A stretch of DNA of 64,000 nucleotides. Source: Phallusia mammillata (Eukaryota; Chordata; Ascidiacea; Phlebobranchia; Ascidiidae). Below are positions 9,499-21,400 of the stretch, in pieces. The number at the start of each line of letters is the position of its first letter. The stretch's first letter is position 1. The notes under the pieces were generated by a model that was not told the origin of the DNA, did no database searches, and saw only the letters and a program-made list of their open reading frames with translations. The stretch covers positions 117,949 through 181,948 of the forward strand of contig QLIY01000019.1 of assembly GCA_003260075.1 (NCBI GenBank), in the 5' to 3' direction. A program made the position numbers and the translations under genes.

Positions 9499-12400
9499 AA
9501 AGTTCGCATACAGACATGGCTTGCATTTTTATCATGCTTTGCTTAGGCAATGACTATAGGTGCATTGCATTTTACGAAAATGATGTGTAATCAAATGCGA
9601 AAATTGTCTAAGAGCTACAGTCTATAGGTTGCCATTACGACACAAACTTTTCTTGTTTACCGTTGCGTTCGAACTGTTCATAACATACGACTAGAAGGGC
9701 CACATCTGCATCAGTTAGGACTACTGTACTTCAAATATAGATGACTTACCAGTCACTAATCAAGCAACCGAGATACGAGTGGTGAATTTCTTAGTATTGT
9801 GCAGGAAGATGCTGTGAGGAGTTGTCGCCGGTTTCCTACTCGCTCCGTCGCTTTTCACTTCTCACTGTTCCGATTGAACGCAAACTCGCATAGTTCCCGT
9901 TGTTCATTGGGTAGTCTAACGTTGCGCGTGCTACCACGAAATGTCACGTGTATGGGGCGTGAGGGCAAGTGGCCTTGACCCAGATTAAGTGACACTGCTT
10001 GGCAACCCAACAATATTTTGCACCAATTTTAATGATAGTTGAGCAATCAAATCCATTTTGCAGCAGTTACTCGTTTGAAATTTCTCTAGATCTCATGTTC
10101 TTGGTTAGTTAGTGCGTGTATGCGTATCACAATAGATTTGTATGCTTTGCTCCGTTCATTTTGAACCCACTTGTAGGGCACGCATCCATGGGCAAAAAAA
10201 TTCTTTACGCCATTCAAAATCTTGTAGAAAGCGATAGAGACATGGCCATTAAAGCGATCTGCCGAAACATTCCGAAAAGTAATCAGTTTTTGCACGACAG
10301 TATGAATTTAATATGGCCATGAACATTGTTTGATATCAATCGTAGAAACCAAGATGATAAAGCATGTATGCAATGCAGATAGGTCACAAAAACTAAAACA
10401 TATAATCACTGTTTTGTACACTTGCAGCTTGCATAGTCAAACCGTACAGATTCTGCCTCCACTGGAAAGTTGGTCTTGCGCTTACAATTTGCCGTATGGA
10501 TGGGAACTGGCACTCGACTACTCTGACAGACCGTATTTCATAAAGTAAGTCACATACTACAGCTTATCATTTATTGGCTTGATGTCTGTACAAGTCATAC
10601 ACTATTTATCTGCTATTGTAACTATTTGCGAAATTCAGTCCGAAACAAATATTCAGGGCAAATTTGTTTCGCGAAGTAATTGCAAACGGTGTAAATATCT
10701 GTAAAATATACAAAAGTCTTGTAACGCAATATGTTTTGCATGTGTGCCCAACACATTTCCAATTAGCTGCCCATACCAACTCGTATTCTTCAAAGTTTTT
10801 GCTGTTAAAGCTTAAATACTACCGCCTATAGTTTGCGTTGACTTTGCCTATTAAGTTATATTAAAAAGTAAGAACTAAATTTTCACACAGACGTCAAAAT
10901 ATTAGATAAAGTACACTATGTGGCCACAACAGGATGTTGTCGGGCAATTTATACATAGCATTCCGCGTATTTGAGTCATCTTGTTTACTCGTTTTATGCT
11001 CTGTATTGGGAAACTATTTTCTTTAAAACATGGGATCACGGTAGTTTACATTCCACGGAAACGCTTCCCCATTTGCTTGAGGTATAGACTTATTTGTTAT
11101 TCCAATCTTTTCATCATCCGAAAACGATTTCCCGTTGACATCAAGCCTTAAAAGAAGAAAACGCAAAAAAATCCTCATTAACCAAATTACTGAAAATGTT
11201 ATGTTAGTTGAAACCGACTCTTGGAGATATTTTCAATGTTCAAACGAAGCACCCGCTGTCAAAAGTTGCTTTTACTCAAGGGATGATTCATATGATGTTT
11301 GTTTTTTTCCTTAATTAATTCAGTCTTTTAGGTTTAGTTCCAAAAACTCACGTCCATTCAGGTATAGGTCACACGTTTACGGCACCAGAAAAACAGTCAC
11401 TGCGGTTGGGCCTGTTTATCGTTCCGCGTGACTTCAGCTGCACTTGATAGATCTCCCAACGCAGCAAACCCAGGCTGCCAGAGAAGTCAACCGCGAAAAA
11501 GTGTGACTTTTCTTATCTGCTTTCCTCAGTTTCTCGGGATTTGCATCAAGTTGGTTTCGCTTGACTTATAGAATGTGCGTAAATACACCCCTGCATAAAC
11601 ACATGACAAAGAAGAAAATCTATAGAAGCACGGGTGGCATTTTTAATGTTAGTTTGTGGAAATTGATCGAGGAAGGCGTGAAACACCATTTAATGTTTTT
11701 TTTCTGAAAACACTCCATAAATGTTGCGTTTTTAACTGTAGCCCACCGAAATTATCACTGCATACAAACGTTATACCTACGATACGTTTTACTTGCGTCT
11801 GTTAAAGCGTTAAAGGGATATGTTCTTTTACTTGGCTACTTTTCGGTTTGTTGAGCCAAAGACATATTTCTTCCCATAAAAATGTTTAACAGGTCACGCC
11901 GAAAAAGTATCCTATAGCAAGGTTTAACATTAACAACTTAAACAGCCAAATCCAAGGTCATCTGCCTTTTGTCCATGTTTAAAATTAACACACTTTGGCA
12001 CCGTGCCCGCAACCGCAGTGACTCAAACAATCTAACAAACAAGTAAAATATTCGTTGTGGTTATTACCAGGTAGCTTAGTCACTACTCACTTGTTACGAA
12101 AATCGAAATGTGGTGGTCAACAACACAAATCGGTGTTTACCCTATTCCAGGGGTCCGCAAATACTTTTTGGCGCCACCCTAAAAAAATTGCTCTAAATTA
12201 TCGCGACCCAAGCATTTTGTTAGCATGTAAGTTTGTGGAAAATACTAAGCAACTAAATATCAATATTAAGACGGCTATAATGCTATTGTCAGTTGCTGTT
12301 TTCACAGTAGGTAAACGAACGTATTTATTCTAACAAATGAGAACTGTGGGCTATGTGTTGAGAACACAGCTAATCACAAAACGCATGCTTGCTTAGGTGC

Positions 12401-15400
12401 GCTTAAATTTTTGCATTGTTACATAGACTGTATGGCACAGTTACGTAGTCATACGTAACAATGCAATAATGATTAAAAGGTTGAAAAAAGCCGAAATTCA
12501 TTAATACTGTAGAATATTCATGGGAAACTTAAAATATTTCGCGACCCAGAGTGGAAGGTCTCGCGACCCACTATTTGCGGACCCCTGCCCTATTCCACGA
12601 ACTAGCAGTAAAAATCTACCTACCCTTGTTTGTGTCTATGCAACTTAAAGAGGTTACTGAAATCAATGCGAAAATCCCTAATATTTGGTGTGCATTTTTT
12701 CCTTCGTTTTTTCTTCTGTTTAAAGCGAGTTTGTTAGTACTGTTTGGTCAAGAAACAGTGGCTTAAACTGTTAAATTTAAATTTGAAAGCATATATACCT
12801 CACATTGGTCCTAGTCACAAAAGCATTTTGTCAATAAAAATGTTTTAGGTAGCACAATGTGTTAAATGCGCCTGTGTTTCTGTGGAATCTTAACTCCACA
12901 AAGGTTGGTTTACAAGGTGCATTTGCAATATTCAATTTTCCGCTTCAAAGGCTTGCTTTGTGCAGACAAGGCACAAAAACAGTGGTAACTGCTGATGCGT
13001 GACAACCGCTTGTCTCGCAAAAAATGTCACCCCTTTTTGAGTCCTGTTGTTCAGCTTCACGCTTCAGTGGTTACAAATCCTTGTGAAAAAGCGTTTTATT
13101 CAAGAATGACCAGGTCACAAAGACGGGTTTTCATGTGTTGTCCATCTATTGTAATTTTCTTGACATTTTCGGGCAGAGTAAAAGCGCAACAATAAAGCGA
13201 AAAGTTGCATATATGACGTTGAATTCTTGATGACGGGTTATAAAGAAGGAACGGGTCAACTTTTTCTTGTGCAAACTGCAATCTGGAAACTTTAACAATT
13301 AAAAAGACACCGAATGGGTTTGCGTTGCTATAACAAACAGTGTTCCTCTTTCATATCTTTTGTACGGTATGTGGTGTCAACTATAAATGTATGTTAGAAG
13401 TTTCACTTCTCTCAATTTCCATTCTGTGCTAAACTTAGTTAGATTAACTGCATTCTTTTCGAAATGTGCATTTGGGTGTTACTTTTAGTTTAGGATTTGT
13501 TTTTTAATCAAGAAAAGGATAGAGGATAAAAACGGCATTTCTCTAAAAAACGTCTCGGCGAATTATATGTTGTGGTTTGGCTGGGTATTAGCATGGTACA
13601 AATTTTACCCCCTTTTGGGCGTATATGTCATTTTTTCTGCATTGTCACCCATTAGTTCCTAATTTTAATGCTAAACATCTAATACTTGAATACTATTCGC
13701 AGCCACGTCCTGCAACAAGTGACTTACGACGACCCGAGGAGCGACCGCGTCAACGGTGACGGCGAAACAGACTCAAGCTCGACATCTAGTGACCACGAAC
13801 CGCCTGCACCTCGCAAGTATACAATCGGTCGACACCATCGGCTTGGATTCGGTTTCATCGCCGGGAGCGAAAAGCCAGTGATCATTCGCTCCGTTTCACC
13901 TGGTAAGCATATACGATCGGACTAGCGTACTTCCTGGTTACAGCGCTGCACTGACCCTATTGATTTCGCGCGGCACCCGAAAATAATTAATTGTAACCTC
14001 CCTGATGAAAATACAACGCGATGCACTCAGAGCGACGTTCACACATGATCCAATTAACTGGCCGAAAAGAGACGATTGTAAAAGCTAACGCCGCGGCTCC
14101 TTTCGGTGTCATTTTGGGTTTTGTTTCAGCTTGCGTTCACAGCTACATAGACGAAAATCGATTTTCCACTTGATTAAAAATCCCGCAATACCTGTATTAT
14201 GTTCTCTCCTGCAAGTTTTATGGGGTAATTTCCCTGTCACTCCTGGTTGTATCATGCATGTTGCACTCGCCTTATTGGGTGATGATTCACAGCCACGCGA
14301 AAATCAATTCTTAAGAAGTGGCCTTTCCATTTGATTGCCTTGTATCAACACGTTAAATATTTACCGCCTTAAACAAACACCTAAAAAATGACTACATGGG
14401 ATTTGTATTGTACACTGATGCAAACAGCAATTGCTAAAGTTGTCGGCGAATTTTGTTTAAAATCTGAATGAAAAAGGAAGATATAACGAGTAGATATTTA
14501 TGTACCGGTGCAGAAAAAATAGAATTGTAAGTTTTTGCTGATAGAAAACTTGTAACCGACGTTGTATTAAATATCGTTTTTTTTGCAGGTGGACCGTCTC
14601 AGGGAAAACTTTTGCCCGGAGATCATGTGATCAAAGTCGGATCAGAATACGTTCGAAACTCGGCTCGAGAGGTTGTCATTGATCTGATCAGGTGATCAAT
14701 TGTTTAGTCATGTTTCTTGGTTCGATTAAACAATTCAGATGTTCAATTATACTAATTTTCCAGGCGCATTTTTTGCTCCCAGGCCGTTTTTAATATTATG
14801 ATCCAGGCTGGTCACAATGTTTGGTCTAACCTTGAAATTCTATCTACAATGTTTGTTCTAATGACAAGTATTGTTGTAATTATAACAACACGGCTAAACA
14901 GACTACAAAACAAACTTCGTATATTTACATTATTCTATCATTTGCAGGCTAAGTTCCGACAGCGTAACCTTGACTGTTGTGCAACCCACAAGGGTAAGTT
15001 ATCATATTTGCATAGGTTTGGCATTCAGTATTGTCCTATGAGGCGAAACTGAATTTATTTGCGTGAATCTGTGTAAATTGAGCTGACTGTTTTTTTCCCA
15101 ACGTTTATTTAGCGATCGTTGTCATACAGTTTCAAAAATTCATAACGACACTTTGAACAAGCGTGCAAACGTCCAGTGCTTAAACAAACACGGCATACAC
15201 AAGGCGTTGATGTGCAACGGACAAGTCAACCCTATATAACTTCCGTTTCCCGAACCAATAGCTGCAGGTTTACCCAACGCTAAGGGGTCTGTCACCCATC
15301 ACATAGCAAATGATGTTTATCGTGTCGACGTTGCATTTGTTTGCCTGAAAGTCCAAACAGTTTCGTAATGAATGAGGGCAATTTGTCGCGCAGTAAATGC

Positions 15401-18400
15401 CACAGTTAATGTTCTACTTGTTGCCGAACTGCTAGTTGCTTAGCTGTGACAGTTTGCACTGAACGAGGGCTGGAAATTGTTCTAAAGGTCGAAAATAAAA
15501 TAGTATAGTGTGCTTGGTATTGAAATATGTTCACATATGATTTTTGCTGATAAACATTATATGCAGAAACACGTTTGATCCATTAATAGATGTTATTCAT
15601 CTTGCTGACGCTCCTCTACATGCAAAGTCAGGAAATAGCATTAATCACTTAAACTTTTGTACAGGTTGCTAACTCATCGTTTCTTAAGCCGAACAAGCGG
15701 TTAATGAGAGGAATGAGCAGACCTAGGGTGAGGTTCGCAGATGACAATGGAGTCGATGGAGAAGAAAACGTATGATTTGTACAGTAACCAATCAAGTGTC
15801 ATTTAATCTAAACTTTGTATGTATGGGGTTCGTGGATCCACAGTGGCTTCGTGAGATAGGGGTCCGTGAATGCAAAAAGTGTTTTATCAAGGGTGTAATG
15901 GTACGTGGGGTCCACAGACCTAATGAACTACACAAAAGTGTTTGGTTACTAAAAAAGTTGAGGGACCAGCGCTTTACACTACAGAAAAAATAATTCCAAG
16001 TGCGACATCAACCAATAACAATCCTTCAGTTTCGTTATTAGTGAACTTTGGTATACTATTTTGTAGCATTAAGAAATTTATTATTTGGAACGTTCATACT
16101 ACAAAATCGTAATCCTTGTAATGTATTGTCAGCCGCCTGGATCCAGTCCTCTGCTGATCGTGCCTGGAACTCTAAAGGTAATTTTGGAGGAGGGACAATC
16201 TCGGTCTTTCCAGTTCAGCTCCGAAACAACGGCGGGCGATGTGGTGACTGCACTTTGCGATAAACTGGGCATTGTCGACTCAAAACTTTACTCTCTTGTG
16301 CTTACGCCCATAAAACAAGTCGGTGAGCGATAAATTCGTACCTTGAGTTCTAAAATACATTACAGTGGCTTTTTGCCAATTACTGGTCATGTAATGTTTT
16401 AAAACGAAAAAACAAAAATGGAAAAAAAAGCTTTTTTTACTTACTAATTAGAACTCTATTGACAAATGACTTATGTTTTCTCTTTAAAGTTTCCAATTAA
16501 TTTTTGTGCTATTCTCTTTTCCGGTTAGGGACATCTGTTGAAAACCCTAATTATCTTTACAAGCTATGAAGCATCACCTCGGCCACAATATAAACGCCAA
16601 TAATTCAAACTTTAATTGCGCCACTGCATTTGCGACACAGGCTTGTCTGGCGAATATCGCCTCTACTAAATTAGACTGGCTATTCAATTTCTAGCACCCC
16701 AATCGATTTTCTTTTACTCGTCAATGCTTAGGACTCGTAGAAAGGTTACGGAGGTGGCTTATGTAACATTGTGAACGCTTTATTTTGTGCAGAACACCGG
16801 GATCAGCGCAGAAACCGAACATGCGATGAAATATTGATCGCTCCTTGGGATTGCATTGCCAAGGTAAGATGAAAACATGTCACAAGATTCGTTGATCGAT
16901 TTGCATTCACGACTTCGTTAGGTGCGCTAGGCAATGATTTACATTGGCAAATGTGTGACATTGAATAGTTCACCTATCTTGCATTCCATTGTTGCCCAAA
17001 CTCCAGAAAGCAAACATGTCCGTGACTTCGTTTATAATCATTTGTCAGCAGCAAAAATTGGAGAAAGGATTGCCTATGTTCTTTATTCACTAACAATCAT
17101 TTTGTACGACAGAAAGTAAATCATGGGATAACACCAACGGCGCCCCCGAGTGTTGAAGAGGTCCCGTGACAACGCCGGGCTCTTAAACCGCTTTTATTGC
17201 ATTTCAGTATCAAACAATTTTAGAACAGTGGCCCATCACTGACAGACACGAACAAACAGTTGACAAATTAGCCAATAAACTGAAAGCAGTTTACAATTGG
17301 GTGGAATTTTATGTGGTCCTATCGGCTACCATAGGATACCAACGTTTGAAAACTTCACTTTTCTACTGGGCTTTTGCAAGCCAAAATTCAAAAAATTGTG
17401 TCAGTTTTCTTTAACTTATACTTGACTGCAAAATTGTGTTTAAAATTTCGACTCAATTGACTTTTATATTTTGTCGTTATCTTAATAAAATGAAAAATGC
17501 AAAACCAGATGAGCACTCTCTCTTATCATAAAGATTCGACAGGTCTCATTTCGATTCAAAATTTACGATTTTTTTCGCAGGTCGTCGCAAATCCCTCAGT
17601 GAAATACCATGAGTGTCGTTTCCGGCTGACATTCGTGTCGAAAGACATCCATAAATTGTCTCGCGATGATCCCCGTTCCTTCCGCTATCACTACGTGCAA
17701 TGTGTGAACGACGTTGTTGCCGGTGAATAATTGATTAAGCCTATCAAAATACCTTTGACACAGCTTCGAGTGTACCGTGCCCTTCACTGCCACCGCATTA
17801 AGTGTTGACTTAAATGTCAGCTTTAGGATGAAAATTCGGCAGTTTGGCCACTACAAATAAGCTACACATGGAAGTTTAAATTTTCCTTCAAGTTTGTTAA
17901 AACAAAAACGTTTTGTGCTGATGTCAGATTTCGACCCAAAAGTGCAGAAGAGGCCTTCCATGTATCGTGAAGTAACTTATACCACATAGTAAAACTACAA
18001 CTCCCTTCGTAATGAGACAACACAACGTTTGCAGAAAAAACAACTTCTTTTATGTTAACAGGCGACGTTTTCACCGACGACATTACGTTAGACGAAGCGC
18101 TGCGATTGGCCAGTTTCCAGATGCTCGAAGTTTTCATTGGTCAGTTCGCAGATGAAAAAAGCGAAGAGGGAGTGGACAGTGCCCCGCTCACCAGGAAAAA
18201 ATCCTTCCGCGCCCCAAGCAAAATATCACTAAAGCAAATTGAGTAAGCAGAGTTCATTGATTGTTGCCGTTTGACGCCTGTCGTAGTTGTGCAAACGCAG
18301 TGATTAGGACAAAATTCCCATGTAAGAACATACTGGCGTGTGACAGCAGCAATCAAAAACTTTTTTGCCTATGACAATCTACAATGGCTGATTGCTTCAT

Positions 18401-21400
18401 TTCTTACGTACAGTGTTACTCAAAAAAGTCGAATACGGGATGATACTATGGCACAGAGTTGCAAGTCGGGCCGGGCTTTTCGGGCCGGGTTCGGGTTCGG
18501 GCCGGGTTCGGGCTCAGATTTCGGGCCCGCTTGCAACTCTGCTATGGCATACGTGAGGGAAAAGTTTCAAGTAAAACTTCCATTATTGTCGTATTTGTAA
18601 CGTATATGAAAAAGTGTTGTGGGGTTAAATAATGTTATACAGCTGAATTCGAGGTTACCTACACCTGCAAAATAACAAACCTCAAACGATTTTCTGTCAA
18701 TTAGAGTTTTAACACGAGCGGCCTTGATAGATTTTTTATCGACAACAAAAACGTGAATTTTTAATCCATAACCAACAACATGCTTTTGTTTGTGCAGGAG
18801 AGAGTACGGCTTGGCACGGTTTTTGTCACCCTCCGTTTTGGCCTTGGTCAATTCCAACCAATCTAAAGAACACAGAAAGACCTTACAACAGTACCTCAAA
18901 GTATGGCAAAGTACCTGTAAACATATTTCCCATTTGCGGTTTCGCTCAATCATTTACGCAAAACGATCGAGTTTACAATGTAAACATTAAAAAATATTGT
19001 CTATTAATCACAACGAACACAAGCTGGTAAATATATTTTTAGCTCGCCTTTTGTTACATATAGTCAAACTTCGCCAATTACGTGTTGGGAAATGGGGGCG
19101 GAACCCGTACCTCGTCTCCGCCCACTTCGCCCACAAGCGAGCGTCATCTGAGTGTGGATGGTCTGCTATTACGAATCCGGATGCAATATGTCAAGATTCT
19201 GTCCCCGCATCACCTCTATGCTGGCAGATACTTCGATGCAACGATATTGGTAATTAGGCCCAGCGCGAGCTGGTAATGCATTTTACAGATAGAAAAATCT
19301 TTCATTTAACATACATCCGGCTCACTGGTACAATTGCTACACAATTGACGTAAACACCTAGGCTATTTTGGAAAATAATTACAAGATTTGGTTTTCAATC
19401 AAATTCCCGACTGATTGCGTCTGGCCTTTTTTTCCTGACCGCCAAGAAAATATTGCGATTTGCGTAATCACAAGCTATCGCCAGACATACATATTTGAGT
19501 GGTGTTTTGGCCTCGCGATTCAACCCACAGGACCTGATTAAAGACCCTAAAATAACAAACAAAAAACTCAATTTTTGTAAAAAATGTTATTAAAAAACAT
19601 TTCATCGGTTGATATCATGCTAATTATGCAATCCAATTCAATTCGGTAAAAAGTGTGCACTAAATCCAAGTCGAAAAATGATATGCGTGTTAATAAGTGT
19701 TACAATCCCTTTAGTTTTCTTTTTTAAACTTGCAGGCTGTGATCGAGTCCGACATAACGCTTGTGGTCGGTCATCACTACGGCATCAGTCAGCTGGTGAA
19801 CAGCAAAACCAAGATGGCGTCGATCTTTGCAGATTTCACATGCGTCACATCGGTAGAGGTCGCCCCGTGCCAACCCGAAGCAAGTAAAACCAACGTGAGA
19901 GTTGAATTCAAAGAAATGGCTGTAAGTCCTGTGCATCAATCACTCTAATACAAAATGTTGAAGGTTACAATGTGGGTAACTATTGTTGTTATTTTTAGCC
20001 GCTTGTCCTGGCGATGCATCCGCTTTCTGCTCAAACCTTTGCATTTATGATCTCTGGATATTGTCGTGTGTACGATAACAATGAAATGATGCTTACGTTA
20101 CCAATCGCTGAAAGCACCACAGGTAGGTAAAATGGGAAAACCTTAATCTACCTAAAAGCCACATTCACAAGACAACATTCTAACTGTTACCTTGCATCAA
20201 ACAGAGTTGGAGTATTTCGCGTCGCACAAAGTCACGCCATCTCATTGGAACTATCCTCCTCAGGAGGCTACAGGTTCATCACCTTCCAGCACATTCTTCT
20301 ATTGTGACTTCAGCGAGCCGATCCAGAGCTCCCTTCTTTCTGACCAAATTCCAGTTTCCGTACGGGCCATGTACCAACAAAGCAAGATTATCGTGGAAGA
20401 ACAGGAACAAGAAACACAAGTCGAAGTTAATGAGGATAAGGAGGCTTCCAGTTCACCAAATCTCGACATCGGTCCACCAAGAAATCACTTAGTAACCGAC
20501 GACGAGGGAGTAGCTTTATCTCATGCCGAGTTGTCGCCGTTTTCATCAGGCTCATCCGTTATTTCTTCGTCACCCTCATCCGGTATTGGCTCCGTGACGT
20601 CACATCCGGAAGGTCCTGGGGAAGCCCCTACCAACGAACAAGCTGAGAGGGGTAACGGGGACGGCGAATGGAATGAACTGATGGTGGCTCTGTACAATGA
20701 CGAGGAGATCAGTTTGTCACGAGACGAACCAGTCGAGGACAAAATGCCTACAAATGATTCTTCTTCCTCTACCTCCGGAAGCGAACCACCAGAAGACCTC
20801 ACCATCACCGACGCAGTGTCCGAAGAGCAAGCCGACCAAAACAAGGAAGAGGAACAAAACAAAGAGGAAGAGACAGTTCCCGCGGAGGTTGAGAACAAAA
20901 CAGAAGAGAACAAAGAAGTCGAAGCAACAGAAAAGGATGTACAAGAAGAGGAAGCCTATGCAACAATCGATCAACCTACATCTTCGGAAGCATCACCAAA
21001 ACTACATCCAGTTGCAATGAAAAGGCATCGGTTTTCGTCTTTCAAACCAGACGTGGTTCAGGACACAGAGGTGGAAACAGTTTCAACTGAAGAGCCGCAA
21101 AAGACGCGTAACACTCTTACCAGCGACCAGCTGAAAGACCATCTCGTACAAAGTTCTCTTTCACTAAACGAAGGCAACGAGGAAGACCAAAACGAACCCG
21201 AGGAACAAATTATCGGCAGTCCTTTGCCTGTTAACGATCTGGCACGCGGCCACAAAAGTCTGAAAAACTCTAAGAAGCAGAGAAACCGTCGTTCTTGGTT
21301 TGGTCGCGATTCTCTTTCTCGCAGCTACAGCCTGGACACAGGTCTGAGCGACAAAGAAGAGCCTAAAAAGAAGTCGTTCTTTCGAAGCATATTTTCACCA

